From: Vibrio furnissii CIP 102972
GTDB taxonomy: Bacteria; Pseudomonadota; Gammaproteobacteria; Enterobacterales; Vibrionaceae
Direction: 5' to 3'
Assembly: GCF_000176175.1 (NCBI RefSeq)
Contig: NZ_ACZP01000021.1
Span: forward strand, 1-64,000
DNA: 64,000 nt
Shown here in pieces: positions 1-10,100 of this stretch; the first letter of the stretch is position 1; each line of letters opens with the position of its first letter. Under the pieces are notes generated by a model. It made no database searches and had not been told where the DNA came from. It was given only the letters and a program-made list of their open reading frames with translations. Position numbers and translations under genes: made by a program.

Positions 1-275
1 TAAAAAAGGGCTTTTTTGGTGCAGGTTGGTTTATTGAAGCAGATGAACTCATCCGTTCCCTCCTTGTAGTAATTCCTGAGCAAATGTGACGAAAATGTCA
101 AAAGCTGGCGCAGAGTACTTGAGGAAGGGAACAGATTAAAATCACAAATGTTACAAATGATTTCAAAACAAGAATAATGTAACGTAAACAAGCTAATTAA
201 TCAGATTATAAAACCATTAACAACACATAAGATAAAATAATATCAATGGACGCCATTATTAAATATGCCAATCAC
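1..275. other. Intergenic DNA at the left edge
   Basis: No gene is supported here. The first 17 bases (a run of A, then GGGC, then a run of T) look like the right part of a terminator belonging to a gene outside the window. The rest is AT-rich, with no convincing start codon plus ribosome binding site on either strand. It lies downstream of the leftward L31B-L36B pair, but I see no clear hairpin plus T-run for that operon. Confidence 0.4.
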
Positions 276-401
276 TTAGCGTTGCACGGCTTTAAACCTC
301 GGATTAGTTTTGCAAATGACATACAAACGCCCGCGACGCTTGACGATCTGGCAATCTGGATGGCGATTTTTTGCGCTTTTGAGTGAACTCAGTACTTTCA
401 T
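276..401 (-). CDS. ykgO: 50S ribosomal protein L36, type B (zinc-independent paralogue)
   Basis: This 41-residue protein begins [11 protein letters not shown] and ends NPRFKAVQR, the signature of the alternative L36 (RpmJ2/YkgO). The usual zinc-binding L36 carries four metal ligands (three Cys and one His). Here only Cys17 and Cys30 remain, so a zinc ribbon is not expected. Its ATG follows directly after the TAA of L31B with no gap, so the two are translated from one message. The family replaces the zinc-containing L36 in ribosomes when zinc is short, freeing the metal. Expression should depend on the Zur box in front of L31B. It is short but very clear. Confidence 0.92.
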   Translation of the reverse strand: MKVLSSLKSAKNRHPDCQIVKRRGRLYVICKTNPRFKAVQR

Positions 402-659
402 TTATTGCTCCTTCGCCCCAAAACGGGAAAAACGACGATTGAAGTTAGCGATTCGGCCCTCTTGCTGTACCGCTCGCTGTTTACCGGTGTAAAACGAATG
501 CGATTCCGACGACACATCGATCGCCATGTAGGGATAGGTTTTACCTTGCCATTCGATGGTTTGATCGGTTTGCAGCGCAGAACCAATCACAAAATAGTGA
601 TCGATGCTGGTGTCGTGAAACACCACCGGTCGATAGTTCGGATGAATGCCTGCTTTCAT
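402..659 (-). CDS. ykgM: 50S ribosomal protein L31, type B (zinc-independent paralogue)
   Basis: This 85-residue protein opens [16 protein letters not shown] and contains the [20 protein letters not shown] block typical of L31 type B (RpmE2/YkgM). It has no CxxC zinc motif, unlike the standard L31. It replaces the zinc-bound L31 on the large subunit under zinc starvation. The start has a good ribosome binding site (AAGGAGA) a few bases upstream. A near-consensus Zur operator sits about 20 bases upstream of the start codon, so repression by zinc-loaded Zur is expected. L36B follows immediately as the second gene of the operon. Confidence 0.95.
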   Translation of the reverse strand: MKAGIHPNYRPVVFHDTSIDHYFVIGSALQTDQTIEWQGKTYPYMAIDVSSESHSFYTGKQRAVQQEGRIANFNRRFSRFGAKEQ

Positions 660-675
660 ACTTTTCTCCTTGGTT

Positions 676-698
676 GAATTGTTATGTTATAACATTTT
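676..698. promoter_or_regulatory. Zur (zinc uptake regulator) operator
   Basis: The core GTTATGTTATAAC (681-693) differs by one base from the gammaproteobacterial Zur core GTTATANTATAAC. Over the full 23-bp consensus I count 19 of 22 defined positions matching. A perfect palindrome ATGTTATAACAT occupies 684-695. The site lies just upstream of the zinc-free L31B-L36B operon, where Zur boxes are known in many gammaproteobacteria. Confidence 0.85.
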
Positions 699-898
699 AA
701 ATAATAGTAATTCTCACCTATGCGGTTTTGCAAGCGATTTGTCGAGAGGAATATGCTATTTTTTGCCAAGTTCATCGGCATACCAGCCCTCCGCTTCGGT
801 AAAACAGCCACTTAGCGCGCTGGTACGATGTGATTTTTTTTCGGCGCGTGACGCGCAAAATTTGCCGCCCATCATTGGTCGGCGTGAAGTAGGAAGTT

Positions 899-1594
899 AT
901 GCACACCATCGATCCGATTGCGGTTATCGAAAGCCCGTATCAAGAGAAGTTTGCCGTGCCCCGTCAGCCACGTTTGGTACCGAGCGCCCGTGCCCGCGTC
1001 AAACTGTTGGGCGAAATCAACTGCCCAGAAGCCGTGCGCGGCATTGAGCAATTCAGCCATCTGTGGTTGTTGTTCTTGTTTGATCAGAACCTGCAAGCGG
1101 GCTGGAAACCGACCGTACGCCCGCCGCGTCTCGGAGGCAATGAGCGTATTGGGGTGTTGGCTTCACGCTCAACATTTCGCCCCAATGGCATTGGCATGTC
1201 CGCGGTTGCCTTGCGTGGCGTCAGCAAACAGGGCGATCAGATCTATCTCGATCTCGGCAGCGTCGATCTGGTGAATGGCACACCGATCATCGACATCAAA
1301 CCGTATATTCCCTACGCCGATGCCATTGCTGATGCGCAAGGCGGCTATGCTGAAGCCGAGCCAGAGCTCGCGCAAGTGACCTTTTCCCCGGCCGCGCTAG
1401 AGGTGTTGCATCGCTCGCCTCATGGCGTAGAGCAGCAAGCCGTGATTCACGAAGTGCTGGCCCAAGATCCACGTCCGGCGTACAAAAAAAACAAACCGGA
1501 CATGAAGGAATATGCGGTCAATTTGTACGATTTGAACGTGAAATTCACGGTGAACGGTAACTTAGTGACAGTGACCGCAATAGAACGCTTTTGA
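899..1594 (+). CDS. trmO: tRNA (adenine(37)-N6)-methyltransferase TrmO
   Basis: The 231-residue protein matches the TrmO (TsaA/YaeB, UPF0066) family. It uses S-adenosylmethionine to methylate N6 of t6A37 in tRNA-Thr(GGU) in the cytoplasm. The N-terminal beta-barrel shows IDPIAVIESPYQEKFAVPRQP and the conserved RLGGNERIGVLASRSTFRPNGIGMS block that binds the cofactor. The C-terminal region contains the DPRPAY segment typical of the enterobacterial-type protein. Length agrees with the E. coli enzyme (about 235). The ATG has an AGGAAG ribosome binding site. It sits upstream of proS in the same direction; the two genes are also neighbours in E. coli. Confidence 0.95.
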   Translation: MHTIDPIAVIESPYQEKFAVPRQPRLVPSARARVKLLGEINCPEAVRGIEQFSHLWLLFLFDQNLQAGWKPTVRPPRLGGNERIGVLASRSTFRPNGIGMSAVALRGVSKQGDQIYLDLGSVDLVNGTPIIDIKPYIPYADAIADAQGGYAEAEPELAQVTFSPAALEVLHRSPHGVEQQAVIHEVLAQDPRPAYKKNKPDMKEYAVNLYDLNVKFTVNGNLVTVTAIERF

Positions 1595-1740
1595 CAAAAG
1601 CAATAGGCTGATATTATGAGCCGCTAATTTATTTTTAGTCGCGACCGATACCCTTGTGAATCCATTCAGCGGCCCAAAAGGCCAACTTGAACACTCCAAG
1701 GCGTTGCGATTCCTTAAAACTTTGAAAAACGGATACTTAA

Positions 1741-3456
1741 ATGCGTACCAGTAACTATCTTCTTTCTACTCTGAAGGAGACTCCAAACGACGCAGAAATC
1801 GTGAGCCACCAGCTCATGCTACGTGCAGGTATGATCCGTAAGCTAGCCTCAGGTCTTTACACCTGGCTACCTACTGGTCTGCGCGTATTGCGTAAAGTCG
1901 AAAACATCGTTCGTCAAGAAATCGATCGCGCAGGTGCTATCGAAACGTTGATGCCCGTTGTTCAGCCGTTTGAACTTTGGGAAGAGACAGGGCGCAGCGA
2001 GAAGATGGGCCCTGAGCTGCTTCGCTTTACTGACCGTCACGTTCGTCCGTTTGTTCTTAGCCCAACAGCAGAAGAAGTGATTACTGCGCTCGTACGTAAC
2101 GAAGTGAGCTCTTACAAACAGTTGCCGCTGAACCTGTACCAAATCCAAACCAAATTCCGTGATGAACGCCGCCCACGTTTCGGCGTGATGCGTGCTCGTG
2201 AATTCTCCATGATGGATGCGTACAGCTTCGACCTTGACAAGCAAGGCCTGCAAAAATCTTACGACGCCATGCATGCTGCTTACTGCAAAGCATTTGATCG
2301 CATGGGTCTGGATTACCGCCCAGTGCTGGCAGACAGCGGCGCGATCGGTGGTAACGGTTCGCAAGAATTCCACGTCCTCGCGGAAAGCGGCGAAGATTTG
2401 ATCGTGTTCTCAACAGAATCCGATTACGCGGCCAACATCGAAAAAGCAGAAGCCTTAGCGCCAGCCGCTGCAGCCGATGCACCAACCCAAGCGATGACGC
2501 TGGTTGATACGCCAAACGCGAAAACCATCGCAGAATTGGTTGAGCAACACGGTCTACCAATCGAGAAAACCGTTAAAACCCTGTTTGTGAAAGCGTCTGA
2601 CGAGGTCGATGCTGCGATCATTGCGTTGATCGTACGCGGTGACCACGAACTGAACGAAATCAAAGCAGAAAATCTGCCTGAAGTGGCCGCGCCGCTAGAA
2701 ATGGCTGGCGAAGAAGAAATTCGCGCCCTAATCGGTGCAGGCCCTGGCTCACTGGGTCCTGTCGGTCTGGAACTGCCATTCATCGTGGACCGCACTGTCG
2801 CGGTCATGAGCGACTTTGGCGCTGGCGCCAACATCGACGGCAAACACTACTTCGGCATCAACTGGGGTCGTGACGTCGCGCTGGGTAAAGTGGCTGACCT
2901 ACGTAACGTCGTGGAAGGCGATCCAAGCCCATGTGGCAAAGGTACCCTGATGCTAAAACGTGGCATCGAAGTGGGTCACATCTTCCAACTGGGCACCAAC
3001 TACTCTGAAAAAATGAACTGTAGCGTGCTTGGTCCAGACGGCAAAAACGTGATTCTGGAAATGGGCTGTTACGGCATCGGTGTTTCACGTGTGGTTGCTG
3101 CAGCGATTGAACAGAACAACGACAAATACGGCATCATCTGGCCAGATGCGATTGCACCGTTCCAAGTGGCGATCGTGCCAATGAACATGCACAAATCAGA
3201 GCGCGTTCAACAAGCAGCAGAAAAACTGTACGCTGAATTGAGTGCCGCTGGCATCGACGTACTGTTTGATGATCGTAAAGAACGCCCAGGCGTGATGTTC
3301 TCAGATATGGAGCTGATCGGTGTTCCTCACACCATCGTGATCGGTGACCGCAGCATGGACGAAGGCAACTTCGAATACAAAAACCGTCGCAACGGTGAAA
3401 AAACTGCGATTGCCATCGACCAGATCGTTGAGCACATCAAAGCGCAACTGGCTTAA
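1741..3456 (+). CDS. proS: Prolyl-tRNA synthetase
   Basis: This 571-residue class II aminoacyl-tRNA synthetase charges tRNA-Pro with proline. The N-terminal catalytic core begins [20 protein letters not shown] and includes the motif 2 region [18 protein letters not shown] YbaK-like editing domain (about residues 225-400), which hydrolyses Ala-tRNA-Pro, is inserted between motifs 2 and 3. The core resumes at [15 protein letters not shown] (motif 3), followed by the anticodon-binding domain from about residue 475. This is the long bacterial form, equal to the E. coli enzyme (572). A strong terminator follows. Confidence 0.98.
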   Translation: MRTSNYLLSTLKETPNDAEIVSHQLMLRAGMIRKLASGLYTWLPTGLRVLRKVENIVRQEIDRAGAIETLMPVVQPFELWEETGRSEKMGPELLRFTDRHVRPFVLSPTAEEVITALVRNEVSSYKQLPLNLYQIQTKFRDERRPRFGVMRAREFSMMDAYSFDLDKQGLQKSYDAMHAAYCKAFDRMGLDYRPVLADSGAIGGNGSQEFHVLAESGEDLIVFSTESDYAANIEKAEALAPAAAADAPTQAMTLVDTPNAKTIAELVEQHGLPIEKTVKTLFVKASDEVDAAIIALIVRGDHELNEIKAENLPEVAAPLEMAGEEEIRALIGAGPGSLGPVGLELPFIVDRTVAVMSDFGAGANIDGKHYFGINWGRDVALGKVADLRNVVEGDPSPCGKGTLMLKRGIEVGHIFQLGTNYSEKMNCSVLGPDGKNVILEMGCYGIGVSRVVAAAIEQNNDKYGIIWPDAIAPFQVAIVPMNMHKSERVQQAAEKLYAELSAAGIDVLFDDRKERPGVMFSDMELIGVPHTIVIGDRSMDEGNFEYKNRRNGEKTAIAIDQIVEHIKAQLA

Positions 3457-3472
3457 TCGCCAACTGAGTTTG

Positions 3473-3498
3473 AAAAGCTGCCTTCGGGCAGCTTTTTT
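3473..3498 (+). terminator. Rho-independent terminator after proS
   Basis: AAAGCTGCC-TTCG-GGCAGCTTTTTT: a 9-bp stem with a UUCG tetraloop followed by a T-run, beginning 17 bases after the proS stop codon. Confidence 0.9.
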
Positions 3499-3563
3499 TA
3501 TGCGATTAATCGTGGGTTCATCTGCCCCTTTCTAGACTGTCTAGACACTCAAGGAGGTGACTT

Positions 3564-4211
3564 ATGGATCTGAAAGCGTTACTCAATCAAGCGCTGAATT
3601 CAGAATGGGGGCAAAAAGGCACCCAGCGCGCGCAATCCCTCACCCGCAATAAAAGCACACTCGCCACGTTCGGCGCCGGCGCACTTGGTGGCGGCCTGCT
3701 TGGCGTATTGATGGGCTCGAAGAAAAGCAAGAAGTTGGGCAAAAGCGCACTGAAAATCGGCGGCGCAGCGGCTTTGGGTGCCTTGGCGTACAAGGTATAT
3801 AACGATTGGCAAGTCAAACAGCCAGCTTCTGCCCCTCCGGCGGCCACCTTCGATGAACACAATCCCCGCCATGAGTTACTGATCCTCAAAGCAATGATCG
3901 CGGCGGCCAAAGCCGACGGCCATGTCGATGAGCACGAAATGGCACACATCAATCAAGCTGTGCAGCAATTGGGCGCCGACGCTAGCGTACAAACCTTGAT
4001 TGAGCTGGAATTGAAGAAACCGCTCGATCCGGCGGACATCGCCCGCCTCGCACAAACACCGGCTCAAGCCGCCGAACTCTACCTCGCATCGTGCTTAATC
4101 GTCGATGAGCAGAGCTTTATGGAAAAAGCGTACTTAAGCGAATTAGCGAAACAGCTTCGCTTGGACGACGCGCTGATCGCCGAACTCCATCAACAAGTCC
4201 GCGAAGAATAA
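3564..4211 (+). CDS. DUF533 / TerB-like inner-membrane protein (YebE family)
   Basis: The 215-residue protein belongs to the DUF533 family, of which E. coli YebE (about 219 residues) is the best known member; its biochemical role is unknown. A basic N-terminus is followed by a glycine-rich hydrophobic stretch (about residues 35-50) and a second hydrophobic segment (about 66-80) that may associate with the membrane. From about residue 95 there is an acidic helical TerB-like domain with the signature [18 protein letters not shown]. The ribosome binding site AAGGAGGTG is near perfect. A TCTAGACTGTCTAGA repeat lies about 20 bases upstream of the start. It is a single gene between the proS terminator and yaeP. 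Confidence 0.8.
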   Translation: MDLKALLNQALNSEWGQKGTQRAQSLTRNKSTLATFGAGALGGGLLGVLMGSKKSKKLGKSALKIGGAAALGALAYKVYNDWQVKQPASAPPAATFDEHNPRHELLILKAMIAAAKADGHVDEHEMAHINQAVQQLGADASVQTLIELELKKPLDPADIARLAQTPAQAAELYLASCLIVDEQSFMEKAYLSELAKQLRLDDALIAELHQQVREE

Positions 4212-4315
4212 ATCGCCAATTGCACGCGGAATTTGCGCCAACGCAAACCGCAGTTTTGTCAGCGGGGAGCGGTGTGTGTATATTGGATGCAGAGACTTTT
4301 TTAGAGGATAAAATC

Positions 4316-4519
4316 ATGCAAGTTTATGCGTGTTGTGATTTGGTGCGTGAGCTGTACGCACAAATTGGCAGTGGTGACCAAGGGTACGTGCCGCAGGCGA
4401 TTTCTTGTGCCGTACGTGCGCTCAATGACATCGCCGCAGACACTTCCCTGCCCAAGGAAGCCCGCGAAAAAGCGGCGTTTGCCGCGGCGAACTTATTGAT
4501 TTCTGATTTCGAGGACTAA
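4316..4519 (+). CDS. yaeP: UPF0253 family protein YaeP
   Basis: This 67-residue protein resembles E. coli Yae[26 protein letters not shown], then [33 protein letters not shown]. Its function is not known. I chose the ATG at 4316 over the in-frame upstream start at 4220 because the short form matches the family length and a GAGGA ribosome binding site stands just before it. It is followed three bases later by the DUF4250 gene, so the two are probably co-transcribed. In E. coli yaeP also lies in the proS neighbourhood. Confidence 0.88.
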   Translation: MQVYACCDLVRELYAQIGSGDQGYVPQAISCAVRALNDIAADTSLPKEAREKAAFAAANLLISDFED

Positions 4520-4521
4520 AC

Positions 4522-4713
4522 ATGAATTTGGCGAACTTTGCCACCATGGATCCCGTGATGCTGATGAGCATCGTGAATATGAAGCTGCGTGATGACTTCG
4601 GCGGCGATCTGAACCAATTGGTGGCCTATTTTGAGATTGATCGTGCAGCGCTAGAAGCTCGCTTGGCGACGGCCGGGTTTGAGTTTTTGCCAGAAGCCGG
4701 CCAATTTCGTTAA
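4522..4713 (+). CDS. DUF4250 domain-containing small protein
   Basis: This 63-residue protein has the DUF4250 pattern: an N-terminal MDPVMLMSIVNMKLRDDFGGD segment, then a helix-turn-helix-like FEIDRAALEARLATAGFEF. No function is established for the family. The gene begins three bases after the yaeP stop codon and ends ahead of a bidirectional terminator, so it is the last gene of a two-gene operon. Confidence 0.82.
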   Translation: MNLANFATMDPVMLMSIVNMKLRDDFGGDLNQLVAYFEIDRAALEARLATAGFEFLPEAGQFR

Positions 4714-4781
4714 GCGCGCTTTTCCACCAAGCCGCCCGATCCGCTCCCCAAGTTTCATCGAGCGGGGAAGCATCGAAACAG

Positions 4782-4809
4782 CAACGAGCCCGTCATGACG
4801 GGCTCGTTG
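4782..4809. terminator. Bidirectional terminator between the DUF4250 gene and the flavoprotein gene
   Basis: A perfect 12-bp stem, CAACGAGCCCGT with ACGGGCTCGTTG, separated by a 4-base loop. It stands between two convergent genes. The T-run is short on both sides, so efficiency is uncertain. Confidence 0.65.
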
Positions 4810-4844
4810 TGTATTTAGACGCAGCACTTGCCGCCTTTCATGGC

Positions 4845-6701
4845 TCAGCTCAAATGCACGTCGTACTCGGTGGCATAGCAGCGCAATTTACACTGATTGC
4901 CCTCATGACAACCACAACTCATACAGCGCCGTGCCTCGTGGTATGCTTGCTCCGCGCTGAACCCAGTCTCAACTTCGGCGAACGAGGTCACCCGGCGCGC
5001 CATGTCGATTTCGGGCATTTTGGCGCGAAAGATCCCCTGCATCGCCCACTGATAATGCTGCGCTTTGACCGCATCACTGTTTCCGCGTGCCATGGTTTTC
5101 AAGCTCTCTTTCACGCGCTGCGCATGATCAGGGCGCACCAAATGTGCAGTGCGTGACGCATTGCGTGAGCGGAAAGAGCGCGTATACAAAGGCGCCATGT
5201 CACCACCGAGCGACGCATCAATGCTCTGCGCAGCCACGCGCGCATCGGCAATCGCTTCAATCGCCGTCGCCGGTCCGCGGCGCACATCACCAATCGCAAA
5301 AATATTCCCCACGCCTGAAAACATGGTGTGTTCATCCACGTCAATGGTGTTGTGGCGGCTGAGATTCAACGCCATCGCCTCGCCTTCTAAAAAGCGAGTA
5401 TCGGTCTGCTGCGAGACAGCGGCAATCACCGTATCAAACGCCAATGTCTCCGTTTCGCCAGTTGGGGTTGGTGAACGTCGGCCGCTTGCATCGGGTTCAC
5501 CCAAGGCCATTTTCTCTAACACCACCTGTTTGACTCGGCCATGTTCATCAGCGATGTTTTCAATCGGGTTGGTGAGGAAACGAAACGCGATGCCTTCATG
5601 CTCCGCTTCTTCGACTTCGTAAGGTTCAGCAGGCATGGCCTCCCGCGTGCGGCGATAAATTAACGTCACCTCTGCGCCACGACGCAACGCAGTGCGCGCA
5701 CAGTCGATCGCCGTGTTCCCACCGCCAATCACGGCCACTTTCTTGCCCAGCGCCAGTTTACGCTCCAGCACATGGTCTTTTAGAAAATCCACGCCCAGAA
5801 AACACCCGGCCAAATCGCTGCCTGCATACGCCATCGCACTGGCTTGAGAAGCACCGACAGCCAAACAGACCGCGCTGTACTGCTGACTTAATGCCGACAA
5901 CGTGAAGTCCTCGCCCAACACTTGGCCGGTATGCAGCGTCACCCCATGCTGACACAGCAACTCAATCTCTTGATCCAAAATGGCTTTCGGCAACCGAAAC
6001 TCCGGAATACCGTAACGCAACCACCCGCCCGCTTGTGGCATGGCCTCAAAAATATCGACCTCATACCCTTCGCGACCAAGAAAATAACCGCAGCTCAGCC
6101 CACCCGGGCCAGCACCGACAATGGCGATTTTCTTCCCTTTGGCCGGTTTGCGTTCGGGCTGCAAGGATGGCGCCGCCGTAACATCGTAGTCGGCGGCATA
6201 TCGTTTTAACTGGCGAATGGCTAGAGATTCATCCACATTGCGGCGCAAGCATTTGTGCTCGCAAAACGCCGGACACACGCGGCCTATCGACAGCGGCATG
6301 GGCAAGGTGTTTTTAATCACGTCGACAGCCTGTTGCAGCTCATTGTTGGCAATCAGAGACAGATACAACTGAACGTCGACTTTGGCTGGGCACGCCACCT
6401 GACATGGCGGCAGACTACAAGTGATATTGGGGTTATCCAACAACGTTTCGAGGCGATGTTTGCGGCGCAGCTCCAGTGCCGTGCTGTTGGTCGTCACCAC
6501 CATTCCATCACGCGGCTTGCAGTCACGGGCGCTCACGATCCCTGCGCCGTCCACCTCGATGTCACACAAACCGCAATGGTGTTGAATGCCTTCCGAACCA
6601 CATAAACAGGGAATGATCACGCCACACTGCTGCGCAGCAAGCCATAAGCTTTGATGGGGGTCAACGTGGCAAGGCTTTCCATTCAGGGTAATTAAGACCA
6701 T
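4845..6701 (-). CDS. Ferredoxin-domain, GltD-like FAD-dependent NAD(P)H oxidoreductase
   Basis: A cytoplasmic redox protein of 618 residues with three parts. An N-terminal 2Fe-2S ferredoxin-like domain has the clustered cysteines PCLCGSEG and HHCGLC. A GltD-type iron-sulfur helical domain follows, with CSLPPCQVACP and GRVCPAFCEHKCLRR. Then come paired FAD and NAD(P)H Rossmann folds, GAGPGGLSCGYF and GGGNTAIDCART. The extreme C-terminus adds another cysteine cluster, CMSCGCHEGNQC. The family passes electrons between NAD(P)H and an iron-sulfur partner, as in the glutamate synthase small subunit. No partner subunit is adjacent, so the substrate is unknown. I chose the ATG at 6701, which has a GAGGA site, over a TTG four codons earlier. 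Confidence 0.8.
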   Translation of the reverse strand: MVLITLNGKPCHVDPHQSLWLAAQQCGVIIPCLCGSEGIQHHCGLCDIEVDGAGIVSARDCKPRDGMVVTTNSTALELRRKHRLETLLDNPNITCSLPPCQVACPAKVDVQLYLSLIANNELQQAVDVIKNTLPMPLSIGRVCPAFCEHKCLRRNVDESLAIRQLKRYAADYDVTAAPSLQPERKPAKGKKIAIVGAGPGGLSCGYFLGREGYEVDIFEAMPQAGGWLRYGIPEFRLPKAILDQEIELLCQHGVTLHTGQVLGEDFTLSALSQQYSAVCLAVGASQASAMAYAGSDLAGCFLGVDFLKDHVLERKLALGKKVAVIGGGNTAIDCARTALRRGAEVTLIYRRTREAMPAEPYEVEEAEHEGIAFRFLTNPIENIADEHGRVKQVVLEKMALGEPDASGRRSPTPTGETETLAFDTVIAAVSQQTDTRFLEGEAMALNLSRHNTIDVDEHTMFSGVGNIFAIGDVRRGPATAIEAIADARVAAQSIDASLGGDMAPLYTRSFRSRNASRTAHLVRPDHAQRVKESLKTMARGNSDAVKAQHYQWAMQGIFRAKMPEIDMARRVTSFAEVETGFSAEQAYHEARRCMSCGCHEGNQCKLRCYATEYDVHLS

Positions 6702-6713
6702 AACAATCCTCAA

Positions 6714-7078
6714 CTTAGACTGACAGTGGGAAATACAGCCGCAGTCCGTATCGACCTAGGGACTGATATGATTTTCGCGAGAACAAGAATCCTTTCTTTT
6801 CATCTTGGGATGGCTCCCTTTAGGCGTTATTTTTCGGTATTTCCCATCAACAACTGCATAGTGAGAGACATGATGTGATTTGCTATGCAGACTGAGACTC
6901 AAATTTTTTGATCCGATCATTCTTGCACAGCAAGGACGGATTACTTTGACTTTGCGCAAGAAAGTGAAATTCGCGAATTCGCCATGTAGAAGAAAAATTT
7001 TAACGTCTTGTTTATCAAGCAATAAAATTTCACATCAATTCATTCGCTCTCAAGGGAGGCCTGATAAATGGCATGCAT
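6714..7078. other. Intergenic stretch between the flavoprotein gene and purL
   Basis: About 365 bases without a supported gene. An 88-codon open frame on the minus strand has no ribosome binding site and no recognisable family. Two inverted repeats are visible: CAGTCC/GGACTG around 6743-6764, and the perfect 8-bp pair CTGCATAG (6855-6862) with CTATGCAG (6884-6891). The right part should contain promoter elements for the leftward flavoprotein gene. A decayed insertion or a small RNA is possible, but nothing identifies it. Confidence 0.35.
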
Positions 7079-7108
7079 AAAAAAGGCCCTGCCGAAGCAG
7101 AGCCTTTG
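7079..7108 (-). terminator. Rho-independent terminator after purL
   Basis: Read on the minus strand: AAAGGCTCTGC-TTCG-GCAGGGCCTTTTTT, an 11-bp stem with one mismatch, a UUCG loop and a T-run. It begins about 20 bases after the purL stop codon. Confidence 0.85.
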
Positions 7109-7126
7109 TGTCGTCATGGTTTGGGA

Positions 7127-10100
7127 TTAACCCAAGTTCTTACGCGCGTTTTGGAACATACGCATCCAAGCACCATTTTCGCCCCAGTGGTCTGGGTGCC
7201 ATGAATTCGCCACAGTGCGGAAGACACGCTCTGGGTGCGGCATCATGATGGTGACACGGCCATCTTGTGTTGTCAGACCGGTAATCGCATTCGGTGAACC
7301 GTTCGGGTTGTTCGGGTATTGCTGCGTCGGCTGACCGAAGTTATCCACGAAACGCACGGCAACTGTACCAGATTGTTCAATCGCATTGAGGTGCGCTTCA
7401 TCGCGAACTTCCACACGACCTTCACCGTGAGAGACCGCAATCGGCATACGCGAGCCCGCCATGCCATCGAAGAATACAGAATCCGACTTCTGCACTTCAA
7501 CCAGACTAAAGCGCGCTTCAAAACGCTCCGATTCGTTGCGTACGAAACGTGGCCACAAATCTGCACCTGGGATCAGATCTTTCAGGTTAGACAACATTTG
7601 ACAGCCGTTACACACACCCAGCGAGAAGGTGTCCTGACGGTTGAAGAACTGCTCGAACTGTTCGCGAGCCTGCACATTGAACAGCACCGATTTCGCCCAA
7701 CCTTCACCCGCGCCCAGCACGTCACCGTAGGAGAAGCCACCACACGCGACCAGACCTTGGTAGGCATCCAGTACCGCTTGACCGGTCAGAATGTCGCTCA
7801 TGTGAATGTCGACTGCGTCAAAGCCGGCGCGGTCAAAGGCTGCCGCCATTTCAACGTGTGAGTTCACGCCCTGCTCACGCAGAATCGCCATCTTCGGCTT
7901 CGCACCGGTATTGACCATAGGCGCAGCGATGTAAGGTGCCGCGACGTCTTCGTTGACATCAAAGCTCAGTGACACGTTCAGACCTGGGTCTGAGTTGTCT
8001 TTTTTCGCTGCAAATTCTTGATCGGCACACGCTGGGTTGTCGCGCATGGCTTGCATCTTGTGCGTCGTTTCCGCCCAGAGGGTACGCAGTTCGGTACGTG
8101 AACGTTGCAGAAGAACTTGTTCACCCGAAGTCACCACGAAGTCATCCGATGCGTCAACGTCACCAATCACGTGTGAACACGCTGCTAGGCCATGGGCCGC
8201 CAGTGTTGCCAAGACCGCATTCAGTTCATCGTTCTTAACCTGAATCACCGCGCCCAACTCTTCGTTGAACAGCGCCGCCAGTGCGTCATCACCCAAGGTT
8301 TCAATGTTGACTTTCACACCACAGTGACCCGCAAACGTCATTTCAGCCAGCGTGACAAACAGACCGCCGTCGCCTTTATCGTGGTAAGCCAACAGCTTGT
8401 CGTTGCGAACCAGCGTTTGCATCGCATCGAAGAAACCTTTCAGTTGCTCGGCGTTATCCACGTCAGCCGGCTTATCACCCAACTGCTTGTACACTTGCGC
8501 CAAAGCCGTCGCACCCAGACGATTCTGACCGTTACCCAGATCCACCAGCACCAGAGACGTTTCACCCAGTCCTTCCATGGTCGCTGGCGTACGTAGTTGT
8601 GGTGTGATGGTCTTACGCACATCTTCCACACGCGCAAACGCGGTAATGACGAGCGACAGCGGCGAAGTCACTTCTTTGTTTTCACCGTTCTCGTGCCACT
8701 TGGTCTTCATCGACATCGAGTCTTTACCAACCGGAATAGTCAGACCCAGCGCCGGACACAGCTCTTCACCGACAGCTTTCACCGCTTCGTACAGACCCGC
8801 ATCTTCACCCGGGTGGCCGGCAGGAGACATCCAGTTCGCGGACAGTTTGATGTGTTTGATATCGCCGATATCGGTGGCCGCGATGTTGGTCAGTGACTCA
8901 CCCACCGCCAGACGTGCCGATGCGCCGAAGTCGAGCAGAGCAACCGGCGTGCGCTCGCCCATTGACATCGCTTCACCGTGGTACGTGTCGTAGCTTGCAG
9001 CTGTGACCGCGCAGTTGGCCACAGGCACCTGCCAAGGACCCACCATCTGGTCACGCGCCACGAGACCCGTCACCGTGCGGTCACCGATGGTGATCAGGAA
9101 GGTTTTCTCCGCCACCGCCGGCAGACGCAGCACGCGATCCACCGCGTCATTGAGTTCGATACCGCTGCGGTCAATCGCCGGGCTGGTCACTTTCAGCGTG
9201 GTCGCTTCACGGTGCATTTTCGGCGGCTTGCCAAGCAGAATGTCCATCGGCATGTCGATTGGCGTGTTGTCGAAGTGGCTGTCTTCCAGCGTCAGATGAC
9301 GCTCTTCCGTTGCCACCCCGACGACGGCATAAGGTGCGCGCTCACGCTGACAAATAGCATCAAATTCCGCCATGTGCTCCGGCGCAACCGCCAGTACATA
9401 ACGCTCTTGCGATTCATTACACCAGATTTCCAGCGGGCTCATGCCCGGTTCATCGTTTGGCACGTCACGCAGTTGGAAAATACCACCGCGATCGCCATCG
9501 TTCACCAGCTCAGGTAGTGCGTTGGAGATGCCGCCCGCGCCCACATCGTGGATAAACGCAATCGGGTTGTCGTCGCCCATTTGCCAACAGCGGTCAATCA
9601 CTTCCTGACAGCGGCGTTCCATTTCTGGGTTTTCACGCTGCACGGAAGCAAAATCCAAATCTTCTGCCGACTGACCCGACGCCATAGAAGACGCTGCGCC
9701 ACCGCCCAGACCGATGTTCATCGCCGGACCGCCCAGCACGATCAGTTTCGCGCCAACCGGGATTTCTTTTTTCTGCACGTGTTCGTCACGAATGTTACCC
9801 ATGCCGCCAGCAATCATGATGGGCTTGTGGTAACCGCGGATCTCTTCACCCGCGTGTGAGGTCACTTTCTCTTCATAAGTACGGAAGTAACCCAGCAGGT
9901 TTGGACGACCAAATTCGTTGTTAAATGCCGCGCCACCCAGCGGGCCTTCCAACATAATATCCAGCGCGCTCACGATGCGGCTGGGTTTACCAAAATCACT
10001 TTCCCAAGGCTGAACAAAGTCTGGAATACGCAGGTTCGAGACCGTAAAGCCAACCAGACCGGCTTTTGGCTTACCGCCGATACCGGTTGCGCCTTCATCA

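Noticed and set aside
6756-7022. 88-codon minus-strand frame between the flavoprotein gene and purL
   Set aside because: No ribosome binding site, no family match and unusual composition; kept only as an intergenic note.
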